From contig DATJJW010000166.1 in assembly GCA_035491935.1 (NCBI GenBank), positions 1-63,220 on the forward strand: DNA of 63,220 nt, written 5' to 3'. How positions within the stretch are numbered: position 1 is the stretch's first letter; each line of letters starts with the position of its first letter. Under the pieces are notes generated by a model. The model did not search any database, was not told the origin of the DNA, and saw nothing but the letters and a program-made list of their open reading frames with translations. The translations under genes and the position numbers were made by a program. Positions 44,062 through 53,937 of this stretch are shown one piece after another. Source of the DNA: DATJJW01 sp035491935. Its GTDB lineage: Bacteria > Pseudomonadota > Alphaproteobacteria > ATCC43930 > CGMCC-115725.

Positions 44062-45444
44062 TCAGAGTGCCTGCTTTTCCTCGGCCATGAAGGCCGACTG
44101 TTGTTCGTCATAGGCCTTCATATTGGCGCGTGCCGCCGAATTGCGCATGAGCATGAAGGCGGAGAGCGCCGCCAGCGTGCCCGGCACCGCCGCCACCAGG
44201 AACAGCGACTGCACATCGAGTTTAAACGACAGCAACAGCCCGCCCAGCATCGGACCGAGCATGGAGCCGGCACGGCCGATGCCGAAGGCCCAGCTCATGC
44301 CGGTGGCGCCGATCGAGGTGGGATAAAGCCGGGTCGTCACCGCATTGGCCGAGATCTGCGAGCCAATGACGCAGAAGCCCGCGATGAAGGCCATGATCAG
44401 CACCGCCGAAGGCTGGGAGGCGACCATGCCCAGCAATACGATCGACACCGCGCCCGAGAAATAGAAGGCGCTGATGGCGCCGCAAGGATTGAGACGCCGG
44501 ACGACGAGGCCGAAACCCAGGCAGCCGATGATGCCGCCCATATGGAGCAGCGAGGCCGCCATCACCGCGCGCTCGACCGAAAGCCCGGCATCGTTGGTCA
44601 CCGTCGGCAGCCAGGTCGATAGGAAGAACATGCCGATGAGGTTGGTGAACCACATGGCCCAGACCAGCAGGGTCATGCTGCTGCGATTGCCCGTAAACAG
44701 CTCGCCGACCGAGGCCTTCTCGGTCCTCACCTCCTCGATGTGGAAGCGCGTCTCGGCCGTGATGCCGAGCTGGGGCCGCATGCGGCCAACCAATCGAGCC
44801 ACCTCACCCGGCTGGCGCTGCTTGATGATCAGGAAGCGCACCGATTCCGGCAGCTGGAAATAGAGCAGCGGCAGCAGCGCCAGGGGAATGAGGCCGCCGA
44901 CGAAGAATACCGATTCCCAGCCGAAGGCCGGGATGATCCCGGCAGCGATGCTGCCCCCGATCGCGCCACCCGCGGAATTGCCGCAGACCGCGCCCACCAC
45001 CATCAGCGCCTGGGAGCGCCGCGAGGAATATTCCGAGGTCAACGACACCGCATTGGGATAGGAGCCGCCGATGCCCAGGCCGGTAATGAAGCGCAGGGTC
45101 GTGAGCGCCCAGATCGAATGACAGAATATCGTGCCGAAAGAGCCGAGGCAGGCGAGTACGAGGCAGTAGAGGATGACCTTGCGCCGACCGAAGATATCGG
45201 CCAGCGGTCCCAGCGCCAGCGTGCCGATGACCGTACCGACCACGCCGGAGGTCAGCGCCGGCGTGATGACGGCCTTCGAGACATGCCAGCCCTTGACGAT
45301 GGCTGGCCCGACATAGGCCATCGACTGCACATCGTAGCCGTCGATGAAGTTGACGCAAATGCAGAGCGCAAGTACCCAATATTGGAACGCGCTCATCTTG
45401 CCGGTGTCGATCAATTCGCCGACGTTGATGGACCGACTTGCCAT
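44062..45444 (-). CDS. MFS transporter, aromatic acid:H+ symporter type
   Basis: 460 residues, 12 hydrophobic segments. The AAHS group (PcaK, BenK, MhpT) is indicated by FIDGYDVQSMAYVGPAI near 34-50, the loop GPLADIFGRRKVILY near 79-93 and GSYPNAVSLTSEY near 126-138. Probably imports an aromatic carboxylate. A perfect 22-bp palindrome lies about 50-75 bases upstream of the start and is a likely operator. The nearest catabolic gene is the aldehyde dehydrogenase behind it on the same strand. Confidence 0.88.
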   Translation of the reverse strand: MASRSINVGELIDTGKMSAFQYWVLALCICVNFIDGYDVQSMAYVGPAIVKGWHVSKAVITPALTSGVVGTVIGTLALGPLADIFGRRKVILYCLVLACLGSFGTIFCHSIWALTTLRFITGLGIGGSYPNAVSLTSEYSSRRSQALMVVGAVCGNSAGGAIGGSIAAGIIPAFGWESVFFVGGLIPLALLPLLYFQLPESVRFLIIKQRQPGEVARLVGRMRPQLGITAETRFHIEEVRTEKASVGELFTGNRSSMTLLVWAMWFTNLIGMFFLSTWLPTVTNDAGLSVERAVMAASLLHMGGIIGCLGFGLVVRRLNPCGAISAFYFSGAVSIVLLGMVASQPSAVLIMAFIAGFCVIGSQISANAVTTRLYPTSIGATGMSWAFGIGRAGSMLGPMLGGLLLSFKLDVQSLFLVAAVPGTLAALSAFMLMRNSAARANMKAYDEQQSAFMAEEKQAL

Positions 45445-45496
45445 CCATTACCTCCCCTAATCCTTGATCGGCCACTCTGTCGGCAGCCTCGATCAT

Positions 45497-45518
45497 TATG
45501 GTATGAATTCATACCATA
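45497..45518. promoter_or_regulatory. Perfect 22-bp palindrome, probable operator
   Basis: Half-sites TATGGTATGAA and TTCATACCATA are exact inverted copies with no spacer. The site lies in the 149-bp gap between the aldehyde dehydrogenase stop and the MFS start. The TGGTAT...ATACCA pattern resembles GntR-family operators. No GntR gene is in the window. Confidence 0.75.
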
Positions 45519-45593
45519 GATATTTATTAGCGCCATGGCAATCCGGTCGGCGGCGATCATGCCGCCGACCGTTCCGCTACTAAAGCGGCCCCG

Positions 45594-47048
45594 CTATTTG
45601 AGCAGGATGTGGATCGTCTTGTTCTCGGTGTAGCTCAACAGCTCCTCGATGCCTTCCTCATTGCCGAGGCCGCTGTTGCGCATGCCGCCGAAGGGCGTGC
45701 CGTAGAAATGACCGGACGCGCCGTTGATCCAGACATAGCCCGATTTGACACGGCGTGCGGCGCGCAGCGCCGTGTTGAGGTCGTTGGTCCAGATCGAGGC
45801 GGTCAGGCCGTAGTCGGTCGAGTTGGCCAGTTCGAGCGCCTCCTCCTCGTCCTTCCATTTGAAGACGGACAGCACCGGCCCGAAGATCTCCTGCGTCGCG
45901 ATGCGCATCTTCGGATTCACCTCGGCGAAGACCGTCGGCTCGACCCAATAGCCTCGTCTGAAATAATCGCCCGCCGGCCTTTTACCGCCGGCGACGAGAC
46001 GCGCGCCATCCTGCTTGCCGGCCTCGATCATCGCCATCACGCGCTCGTAATGGCGTTTGGAGTTGATCGGCCCCATCTGGGTCTGCTCGTCGAGCGGATC
46101 GCCCAGGCGCAGCGCGCTCACGCGCTCGACCACCTTGGCCAGCACCCGGTCGTAGAGGGATTCATGCAGCAGGAGCCGCGAGGTCGAGCCGCAGGATTGG
46201 CCCTGCCACGCGAAGTTCATGCCGCCGACCGCGACGCGCGCGATCTCCTCCGGATCATTGTCGGGAAAGGCGATCAACGGGTTCTTGCCGCCAAGCTCCA
46301 GGCTCACATGCTTGACCGCGATCTCGGCGGCCGAACGCTGGATCGCCATGCCGGTCGGCACCGAGCCGGTAAAGCCCAGACGCTTGATGCGCGGATGGCG
46401 CACGATGGCGTCGCCCGTCGACGGGCCATTGCCGGTGACGATGTTGACGACGCCGGGTGGCAATACCTCCTGGCAGATCTCGGCCATGAAGCCGGCCGAA
46501 AGCGGGCTCTGTTCCGGCGGCTTCAGCACGACGCAATTGCCGGCCATCAGCGGTGCCGACAACGCGTTGGCGGCGAATTTGATCGGATGGTTGAACGGGA
46601 TGATGCGGCCGACCACGCCATAGGGCTCGCGCAGCGTCATGTGCAGGTTCTTGGCGCTGGCCGGGATGGTCGCACCTTTGATCTCGGTGCCGAGCCCGGC
46701 GTAATAGTCGAGCGCCTTATGGGCGGAGGCGACATCGGCACGCATCTTGGCGATGGTGTTGCCGGTGTCCTTGACCTCGACCTCCAGAATCTCGCCGGCC
46801 TTGGCGCGCAGTTTCTCCGCCACTTTGCGCATGTATGCCGCACGCTCGCCGACCGACAGCGCGCCCCAACCGGGTGCGGCCTTCTCGGCCGCGACCACCG
46901 CCTGCTCGACATCCTCCTTACCGGCATCGGGTACATAGCCGATCAGTTCTTCATTGGCGGGATTGATCGATTCGAGCCGGCCGCCACCGATCGCGTCGAC
47001 CAGTTCGCCGCCGATCAACATTTTCTTTTCAATGAGTTCGCCTGCCAT
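45594..47048 (-). CDS. NAD(P)-dependent aldehyde dehydrogenase
   Basis: 484 residues from the ATG at 47048, six to eight bases after GGGAGAG; an ATG two codons earlier is too close to that site. Catalytic Cys in GQSCGSTSR near 285 and Glu in LELGGKNPLIAF near 252; cofactor region PFNHPIKFAAN near 153. Resembles the betaine/vanillin/salicylaldehyde-type ALDHs. The substrate is not readable, but the divergent LysR and the aromatic-type MFS suggest an aromatic or related aldehyde. Confidence 0.9.
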   Translation of the reverse strand: MAGELIEKKMLIGGELVDAIGGGRLESINPANEELIGYVPDAGKEDVEQAVVAAEKAAPGWGALSVGERAAYMRKVAEKLRAKAGEILEVEVKDTGNTIAKMRADVASAHKALDYYAGLGTEIKGATIPASAKNLHMTLREPYGVVGRIIPFNHPIKFAANALSAPLMAGNCVVLKPPEQSPLSAGFMAEICQEVLPPGVVNIVTGNGPSTGDAIVRHPRIKRLGFTGSVPTGMAIQRSAAEIAVKHVSLELGGKNPLIAFPDNDPEEIARVAVGGMNFAWQGQSCGSTSRLLLHESLYDRVLAKVVERVSALRLGDPLDEQTQMGPINSKRHYERVMAMIEAGKQDGARLVAGGKRPAGDYFRRGYWVEPTVFAEVNPKMRIATQEIFGPVLSVFKWKDEEEALELANSTDYGLTASIWTNDLNTALRAARRVKSGYVWINGASGHFYGTPFGGMRNSGLGNEEGIEELLSYTENKTIHILLK

Positions 47049-47135
47049 CGCCATCTCTCCCTATTTTCAGCCTTTGCCCAGCGTTATTCCCACTGGAGAA
47101 TGACGGCGCGATTTTCGGCCCGTCAAGCGGTCAAG

Positions 47136-47152
47136 GTTCCGCTATACGGAAC
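47136..47152. promoter_or_regulatory. LysR-type box between ALDH and LysR genes
   Basis: GTTCCGCTATACGGAAC: arms GTTCCG/CGGAAC with a five-base centre, containing the T-N11-A pattern of LysR sites. It is 88 bases from the ALDH start and 114 from the LysR start. Confidence 0.7.
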
Positions 47153-47265
47153 AGAGGCGGGTATAGTATGATTTCTGACCATCGCCGGCCCAGGCGATTG
47201 ACTTAGGGCACGCGATCATGTTGCGCTCGGCTCCCAAACGATAATGATGGAGGCACGCCCGGTCG

Positions 47266-48234
47266 ATGGCGATGGATTACAAGGACGTTCTGGCGTTCCT
47301 GGCAGTAGCGCGGCTGGAGAGCTATTCGCGCGCGGCCGAGGAGCTGCATCTGGCGCAATCGGCGCTCAGCCGGCGCGTCATGCGGCTGGAGCATGCGCTG
47401 GGCGTGAGCCTGCTCGAACGCCATCCGCGAGGTGTGCGCGCAACCAAGGCCGGTGAAATCCTGGCCCGGCGCGCGAGCCAGATCGACATCGAGTTGCGCA
47501 AGATCGAGCAGGATATCCGTTCCTTAAGCAGCAGCGTCGAGGAAGACGTCTATATCGCCATGCCCCAGGGCGCCGCCAGGCTGCTCGCCGCCCCGATCGT
47601 CGCGCGTTTCCAGGCAGCCTATCCCAAGGCGCGGCTGCATATCTTCGAGGGCGAGAGTGTCGTCAACCAGGAGAGTGCGCTGCGCGGCGACGTCGCCTTC
47701 GCGCTGGTCTATAGCGCGCAATCCCATGAGGCGCTGGTGCTGCGTCCCCTGCTGGTCGAACGCATCCTGGTCATCGGCCCGGCCGCCGATCGCGAGGCGC
47801 GGGGATACCCCGACAGCTATGGGCTGAAGGAGCTGGCACGGCTGCCGCTGATTCTGCCGGGGCCGGTGACGCGGCATGGCTATCGCACCATCGTCGAGCA
47901 GGCGACCCGCCAGGCCGGCCTCGCCCCCAATATCGTGCTGGAGGTGAACGGCTTCGCCACCTCCCTCACCATGGTCCAGCAGGGGCTGGGCTATACCATC
48001 TCGACATACCCGCCGGTGCAGAGCGGCATCGAGGGCGGCAACTTCGTCGGCATTCCGATCGACTGGCCGAAGGCGGAGGTCGAATTGTCGCTGGTCTACC
48101 GCACCAACACGCCGATGCCGACCATGCTGCGGGCGCTCAAGACCATCATCGAGGAGGTCAGCGCCTCGATCAAATCTTCGCCCTATTCCCGGCCGGCAGT
48201 CGATCTGGAGACGGAATCCGTTATCTCCGATTGA
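47266..48234 (+). CDS. LysR-family regulator
   Basis: 322 residues. N-terminal winged helix at 5-62 (FLAVARLESYSRAAEELHLAQSALSRRVMRLEHALG). C-terminal effector-binding domain of the periplasmic-binding-protein type follows. It is divergent from the ALDH gene, and on the other side precedes the hyuBA-ABC operon by about 130 bases in the same direction, so it may regulate either or both. Confidence 0.9.
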   Translation: MAMDYKDVLAFLAVARLESYSRAAEELHLAQSALSRRVMRLEHALGVSLLERHPRGVRATKAGEILARRASQIDIELRKIEQDIRSLSSSVEEDVYIAMPQGAARLLAAPIVARFQAAYPKARLHIFEGESVVNQESALRGDVAFALVYSAQSHEALVLRPLLVERILVIGPAADREARGYPDSYGLKELARLPLILPGPVTRHGYRTIVEQATRQAGLAPNIVLEVNGFATSLTMVQQGLGYTISTYPPVQSGIEGGNFVGIPIDWPKAEVELSLVYRTNTPMPTMLRALKTIIEEVSASIKSSPYSRPAVDLETESVISD

Positions 48235-48362
48235 GATAGATACGATCGCAAAATTGATCTTGTTCGGGCAAACCGGCCCAATCAATCCTGACCGACAAGA
48301 AGTGAGGGCGGGGACGCCATAATGGCACCCGGCGCTTAGAAAGTTTGCGGGGAGGATCGCCG

Positions 48363-50111
48363 GTGAATGCCATCGATCTTGAAGTCATCCATCAATCGAC
48401 GCTGCAGGTGGCGCGCGAGCTGACGCTCAACATGCTGCGTACCGGCTATTCGACGATCATCAAGGAAAGCCAGGACTTTACCTTCGCCATATTCGACCGG
48501 CGCGGCCGGCTGGTGGCCCAGGGCGTGCCGCAGCCGCTGCATATCGGCCCGCTGGCGGCCCAGGTGAACGAAATCCGCCAGGTCTTCGCCGGCAAGATCA
48601 AGGACCGGGACGCCTTCATCGTCAATCACCCCTATCGCGCCTGCCAGAACCACGCGACCGACGTCACGGTGATCTCTCCGGTCTTCGCCGGCGGCAAGCT
48701 GGTGGCCTTCATCGGCAACATCGCGCACAAGCCCGATCTCGGCGGCAAGGTGCCGGGCACCAACAGCGGCGACGCCACCGATCTCTTCCAGGAAGGCCTG
48801 CTGATCCCGCCGCTGAAATTGCAGCGCGAAGGCGTGCTGAACGAAGACCTGAAGGAGATGATCTGCGCCAACACGCGCACGCCGGAGGTGACCTGGGGTG
48901 ACGTCAACGCTCAGCTTCAGACCAACAACTACGGACTGGACAAGCTGGCGGAGCTGTTCGCCAAGCACGGCATCGATACGGTGCTCGGCTGCTGGGACAA
49001 GTGGATGGACATCGTCGAGCAGGAGCTGCGCCGCGAGATCGCCAAGGTCCCGGACGGTCTCTACGGGCCCGAGACCGACTGGATCGACGATGACGGCATC
49101 GACAAGGAGAAGAGCCACCGCATCACCGCGACGCTGGAGGTGAAGGGCGACACGCTCAATTTCATCCTCGACAGCGACGGCCAGGCGCGCGGTCCCATCA
49201 ACCTGCGCCCCTGCGTCTCGCGCAACTTCATCGAATGCCTGGTCAAGATGGTGTTCGCGCCGAAGCTGCCGGTGAATAGCGGCCTGTCCCGCGTCGTCAC
49301 GGTCACATATCCGGAAGAAGGCTCGCTGTTGAACCCGCGCTACCCAGCGCCGGTCAACATGTATGTGCGGCCGAGCCAGATCACGACCTCAGTGGTGATG
49401 CGCACATTGGCCAAGGCCGTCCCCGGCCGCGTCCCCGCCCCCGGCAGCGCGGCCGGCGGCTCTCTCAGCAGCGCCGGCCGCGATCCGCGGACCGGCAAGT
49501 GGTTCGCGCAATACGAGATCTTCAACGGCGGCACCGGCGCCCGGCCCAATGCCGACGGCGTCAGCGCCATGGACGAGTTGGTGGTCAACGTCATGAACAC
49601 GCCGGTCGAGGCACTGGAGGCCGAGTTCCCGGTGCGTATCGAGCATTATGAGCTGGCGCCCGATTCGGCCGGGGCCGGCATCTATCGCGGCGGGCTCGGC
49701 ACACGGCGGCGATGGCGCATCCTGGCCGAGGAATCGGCCGTCAACCTGCGCAGCGACCGCTTCAAGCATTCCTCGCCAGGGCTGTTCGCCGCAAAGCCGG
49801 CCCAGCCTTCCAAGGCCGTCCTCAATCCGGGCACTCCGGAGGAACGGCCGCTTACCTCGAAAGTCGCGGGGCTTCGATTGAAACAGGGCGATGTCGTCTC
49901 CTGGACGCTGGCCGGTGGCGGCGGCTGGGGCAACCCCTTCGAACGCGAGCTCGACCGCGTGTTCATGGATGTGGTCAACGGCTATGTCTCGATCGAAGGC
50001 GCACGCCGCGATTACGGCGTCGTCATCGATACCGAGACCATGACCATCGACATGCGCGCGACCGCCCAGCTGCGCGGTAGCGGCGCCACCCACGACGGAG
50101 CCGCGCCATGA
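48363..50111 (+). CDS. hyuB: Hydantoinase B / oxoprolinase family subunit
   Basis: 582 residues from a GTG at 48363, four bases after GGGGAGGATC. The HyuB family pairs with HyuA to open cyclic amides with ATP (N-methylhydantoinase, 5-oxoprolinase) or to carboxylate ketones (acetone carboxylase). Family regions: HPYRACQNHATDVTVISPVF near 89-108, GQARGPINLRP near 276 and the C-terminal GAGIYRGGLGTRRRW and AGGGGWGNPFERE near 515. Overlaps hyuA by four bases. Confidence 0.9.
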   Translation: MNAIDLEVIHQSTLQVARELTLNMLRTGYSTIIKESQDFTFAIFDRRGRLVAQGVPQPLHIGPLAAQVNEIRQVFAGKIKDRDAFIVNHPYRACQNHATDVTVISPVFAGGKLVAFIGNIAHKPDLGGKVPGTNSGDATDLFQEGLLIPPLKLQREGVLNEDLKEMICANTRTPEVTWGDVNAQLQTNNYGLDKLAELFAKHGIDTVLGCWDKWMDIVEQELRREIAKVPDGLYGPETDWIDDDGIDKEKSHRITATLEVKGDTLNFILDSDGQARGPINLRPCVSRNFIECLVKMVFAPKLPVNSGLSRVVTVTYPEEGSLLNPRYPAPVNMYVRPSQITTSVVMRTLAKAVPGRVPAPGSAAGGSLSSAGRDPRTGKWFAQYEIFNGGTGARPNADGVSAMDELVVNVMNTPVEALEAEFPVRIEHYELAPDSAGAGIYRGGLGTRRRWRILAEESAVNLRSDRFKHSSPGLFAAKPAQPSKAVLNPGTPEERPLTSKVAGLRLKQGDVVSWTLAGGGGWGNPFERELDRVFMDVVNGYVSIEGARRDYGVVIDTETMTIDMRATAQLRGSGATHDGAAP

Positions 50112-52168
50112 CCATGCGCATCGGCATCGATGTCGGCGGTACCTTCACCGACGTCACCGGCTTCGACGACACCCAGGCACAAGTCACGCTGATCCGCAAA
50201 TACTCGTCCAATCCGGCCGAGCCGATGCGGGTGATGGCCGAGATCGCCGGCGATCTGCTGCAGCATTATGGGCCGGACGGCGTCTCACTGGTGCTGCACG
50301 GCTCGACCGCGGCGCTCAACACGCTCCTGGAAGACAAGGGCGTCAAGGTCGGCCTGCTCACCACGGCGGGCTTCCGCGACATCTACGAGATCGGCCGGCA
50401 ATGGCGCGGCAACGACGTGTTCAACATTTTCGCGCCGGCACCGAAGATGCTGCTGCCGCGCCGGGCGATCATCGAGGTGCGCGGCCGCCTCGGGTCCCGT
50501 GGCGAGGAGATCGAGCCGCTCAATGCCGGCGACATCGAGCGCGGCGTCAAGGCGCTGCTGGCCCAGGGCGTCGAGGCGATCGCCGTAGCCTTCCTGCACG
50601 CCTATGCCAACCCGGCGCATGAACAGGCCGCCGACCGGCTGATCCGCGAGCTGGCACCCGAGACCTATGTTGCGCTGTCCAGCGACGTGAACCCGGAATG
50701 GCGCGAATACGAGCGCACGGCCTCCACCGTCGCCAATTGCTATATCGGCCCGCCGGTCTCGCGCTATCTCGAGAACCTGGAGACGCTGCTGCTCGAGCGT
50801 TTCCCGAAGGCCCGCGCGCTGATGATGAAATCCGACGGCGGCGCCGGCAGTGCCGCCATGTTGTCAGGCAAGCCGATCCAGATCGTCATGTCCGGCCCGG
50901 TCGCCGGCGTCATCGGCAGCCGGTATCTGGGCGACCTCAAGAAGATCGACAACCTCATCACCTTCGACACCGGCGGCACCAGCTCCGATATGGCGGTGAT
51001 CCCCGGCCAGCCTCTCTACAAATCCGAGATGAGCGTCGGCCGCCATCCCTTGCGTACCCAGACCGTCGACATCGACACGATCGGCGCCGGTGGCGGCAGC
51101 ATCGCCAGCGTCGAGCTGGGCGGCGTACTGAAGGTCGGACCGCAAAGCGCTGGCGCCCGTCCCGGCCCTGCCTGCTACGACCGTGGCGGCACCCAGCCGA
51201 CGCTCACCGACGCGCTGGTCGTGCTGGGGCATCTGAGTTCCAAGGCGCTGCTCCAAGGTGGCATGCCTCTCGCGGCCGACAAGGCGTGGAAGGTGGTGCA
51301 TGAGAACCTGTCCGCCAAGCTCGGCATGAGCGATGTCGAGGCGGCCTGGGGCGTGCTGACCGTGCTGGTCGCCAATTGCGTCAGCGCCATGCGCACCATC
51401 ACGGTCGAGCGCGGCTACGACCCGCGCGAATTCACCCTGGTGCCGTTTGGCGGCATGGGACCGACCATCGCCGGCAACATCGCGGCCGAGCTCGGCATCG
51501 GCCGGATATTGGTGCCGCGCGACCCCGGCACCTTCAGCGCCTGGGGCATGCTGGTCACCGACGTGCATCAGGAGAAGACCCGCACCAAGCTGGTCTCGCT
51601 GGACGAGGCGACGCCGGAGACGATCGAAACGATCTTCGCCGAGATGGAAGTCGACGTATTGAAGGATCTGGAGCGGGAGAATTTTTCGGCCGACCGCCTG
51701 CACGCGCTACGCACCGCCGGCATGCGCTATCGCGGCCAATCCTACGAGGTGGGCGTGCCTTTGGGCACTGTCAGAACCCGCGCCGATCTCGATCAGCTCG
51801 CCCAACGCTTCCATGAGGCGCATCGCCGCCGCTATGGCCATATGGCCGAGAATGAATCGATCGAGATCGTCAATTTCAAGGTGACCGGCGTCGGCGAGAT
51901 CGACAAGCCAGTGCTGACCCCAATCGAACTGAAGGGAGGCGAAGCGGCCAGTCCCGCGCCTGAGCCCATCGAGACGCGCAGCGCCTATTTCGGGAGATAT
52001 GGCGCCATGGAGGCGGGAGTCTGGCGGCGCGGCGACCTGCGTCCCGGCGACCATGTCTCCGGCCCGGCGATCCTGGAGGAGCCGACCTCGACCATCGTGC
52101 TCTATCCCGGCCAGATTGCGTCGGTCGACCCGTATCTAAACCTCGAAATCGCACTCGAAACCGTATAG
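50108..52168 (+). CDS. hyuA: Hydantoinase A / oxoprolinase family subunit
   Basis: 686 residues. ATP-binding partner of HyuB with an ASKHA-type fold: IGIDVGGTFTDVTGF near residue 4-18, VLHGSTAALNTLLE near 61, FDTGGTSSDMAVI near 289-301 and GGGSIASVELGG near 326. Coupled to hyuB by ATGA. The pair is the enzymatic core of the operon; which cyclic compound is opened is unknown. Confidence 0.92.
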   Translation: MTMRIGIDVGGTFTDVTGFDDTQAQVTLIRKYSSNPAEPMRVMAEIAGDLLQHYGPDGVSLVLHGSTAALNTLLEDKGVKVGLLTTAGFRDIYEIGRQWRGNDVFNIFAPAPKMLLPRRAIIEVRGRLGSRGEEIEPLNAGDIERGVKALLAQGVEAIAVAFLHAYANPAHEQAADRLIRELAPETYVALSSDVNPEWREYERTASTVANCYIGPPVSRYLENLETLLLERFPKARALMMKSDGGAGSAAMLSGKPIQIVMSGPVAGVIGSRYLGDLKKIDNLITFDTGGTSSDMAVIPGQPLYKSEMSVGRHPLRTQTVDIDTIGAGGGSIASVELGGVLKVGPQSAGARPGPACYDRGGTQPTLTDALVVLGHLSSKALLQGGMPLAADKAWKVVHENLSAKLGMSDVEAAWGVLTVLVANCVSAMRTITVERGYDPREFTLVPFGGMGPTIAGNIAAELGIGRILVPRDPGTFSAWGMLVTDVHQEKTRTKLVSLDEATPETIETIFAEMEVDVLKDLERENFSADRLHALRTAGMRYRGQSYEVGVPLGTVRTRADLDQLAQRFHEAHRRRYGHMAENESIEIVNFKVTGVGEIDKPVLTPIELKGGEAASPAPEPIETRSAYFGRYGAMEAGVWRRGDLRPGDHVSGPAILEEPTSTIVLYPGQIASVDPYLNLEIALETV

Positions 52169-52231
52169 GACCGAAGAGCAGACCCGGCACAACCGGGCAA
52201 ACAAGCCCAATCCAGGGAGGAAGGGAGCGGA

Positions 52232-53062
52232 ATGAGCCTGCCGGCCGAAGGTAGGAGCATGGAAGCGAAGACGGCACGGCCACGCCGGATGGCGTCGGCC
52301 GCCATGCGCCGTTTCGTCATCGGGCTTGGCACCATCATCGTGCTGCTCCTGTTATGGGAGGCCGTGACGGATCTGGGGCTGATCGATCCGATCCTGATCT
52401 CCTCGCCCTCCCGCGTCATCGAGGCTGGCATCGGCCCGTTCAGCTCCGGCGACATCTGGCCGGACATCGATGTCAGCGCCGTCGAATTCGCCTGGGGCTA
52501 CCTGGCGGCCATCGTCATCGGCATCCCCCTCGGCCTCGGCATGGGCTTGTACAAGCGGATCAACTACCTGGTCGGCCCGTTCATCGACATGCTGAACGCG
52601 GTGCCGCGCATCACCTTCCTGCCGATCCTGATCCTGTGGTTCGGCATAGGCATCTGGTCCAAGGTCGCCGTGGTGTTGATGGGTGCCGTCATCCCGATCA
52701 CCATCGCCACATATACCGGTGTCCGCACCAACGAGGCGCGCTTCGTCCGGGTCGCACGCAGCTTCGGCGCCAGCCCCTGGAAGCTGCTGACCAGCATCAT
52801 CCTGCCCGGTACCGTGCCCTACCTCTTCACAGGCCTGAAATACGGCGCCGGCCGGGCGCTCCTGGGCGTGGTGGTCGGCGAGATCTATGCCTCCACATCC
52901 GGCGTCGGCCATATGATCTCGGATGCCGGCAATTTGTTCGACACCTCGACCGTGTTCCTGGGGGTCGTCATGTTCATGGCGGTCGGCGTCACGGTGACGA
53001 CGCTGCTGAACCGCATCGAGCGGCATTTCGACCGCTGGCGCCCAGAGACGCAAAGACAATGA
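52232..53062 (+). CDS. ABC transporter permease 1 (SsuC/TauC-like)
   Basis: 276 residues, six membrane segments after an N-terminal polar stretch. The ATPase-contact EAA loop is RVARSFGASPWKLLTSIILPGTVPYLF near 163-189. GGAGGAAGGGAG precedes the ATG. It is overlapped by a second, different permease gene, so the importer is probably a heterodimer, unlike the usual single-permease SsuC/TauC systems. Confidence 0.9.
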   Translation: MSLPAEGRSMEAKTARPRRMASAAMRRFVIGLGTIIVLLLLWEAVTDLGLIDPILISSPSRVIEAGIGPFSSGDIWPDIDVSAVEFAWGYLAAIVIGIPLGLGMGLYKRINYLVGPFIDMLNAVPRITFLPILILWFGIGIWSKVAVVLMGAVIPITIATYTGVRTNEARFVRVARSFGASPWKLLTSIILPGTVPYLFTGLKYGAGRALLGVVVGEIYASTSGVGHMISDAGNLFDTSTVFLGVVMFMAVGVTVTTLLNRIERHFDRWRPETQRQ

Positions 53063-53937
53063 CGGTCCTGGTCAAACCACAAGCCGCCGAGAAGCGGCCA
53101 CCGGGCGTGCTGGACGTCATCCGCGACACCTATTTCGCCTATGAGCGCGGCATCTTGGGCGTACTGGCCTTCGTACTGTTCCTACTTATCTGGGAAGGGC
53201 TTGGCCGCGGCTGGTGGGCCGATCTGTTCCATGCGGAATCCCTGCGGGTAAAGCCGATCATGCTGTCGGCGCCCAGCACCATCGCGGCCGCCGCCTGGCA
53301 TATGTATTTCGTCACCGGCGAGATGTGGCGGCATCTGGGCCTGTCCGGGTTCGAATTCCTGCTGGGCTTCCTGGCATCCTGCTTCATCGGCATCCCGGCG
53401 GGACTCATCTGCGGCCGTTACCGCGACCTGGCCTATGCCGCGGAACCGCTGCTCAACGCGCTCAACGCCACGCCACAGGTGGCGCTGATCCCGCTGGTCG
53501 TGTTGTGGATAGGGACGGGTTTGGGAGCCCGTGTCTTCATCATCGCGCTGCTGATGATCGTGCCGCTGATAATCAACGGCTTCGCCGCGATGCGCACGGT
53601 GGAACCCAAATACCTGACGTTGGCCAAGAGCTTCGGCGCCGGTGAATGGACGGTGTTCCGCACCATCATCCTGCCGGCCTCGACGCCCTTCCTCCTGGCC
53701 GGCATCCGCTTGTCCATCGGCCGCGGCATGATCGGCATCGTCGTCGGCGAGATCTACGGCGCCCCGGTCGGCATCGGCGTCATGATCAACCAGGCGGGCC
53801 AGACCTTCCAGACCGCCAAAGTCTTTGTCGGCGTGCTCACCATCGTCATCTGCGGCCTTGTCCTGTCCGAGGTCGTGCGGCGCATCGAACGGCGGGTCGA
53901 AAGATGGCGCCCGCAGATTCAGGAACAGTCGTCATGA
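53059..53937 (+). CDS. ABC transporter permease 2 (SsuC/TauC-like)
   Basis: 292 residues. Starts within the stop of permease 1 (ATGA). EAA loop TLAKSFGAGEWTVFRTIILPASTPFLL near 187-213. It shares the family with permease 1 but is clearly a different sequence, with a longer N-terminal segment and a larger first periplasmic loop (WWADLFHAESLRVK). Confidence 0.9.
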   Translation: MTVLVKPQAAEKRPPGVLDVIRDTYFAYERGILGVLAFVLFLLIWEGLGRGWWADLFHAESLRVKPIMLSAPSTIAAAAWHMYFVTGEMWRHLGLSGFEFLLGFLASCFIGIPAGLICGRYRDLAYAAEPLLNALNATPQVALIPLVVLWIGTGLGARVFIIALLMIVPLIINGFAAMRTVEPKYLTLAKSFGAGEWTVFRTIILPASTPFLLAGIRLSIGRGMIGIVVGEIYGAPVGIGVMINQAGQTFQTAKVFVGVLTIVICGLVLSEVVRRIERRVERWRPQIQEQSS

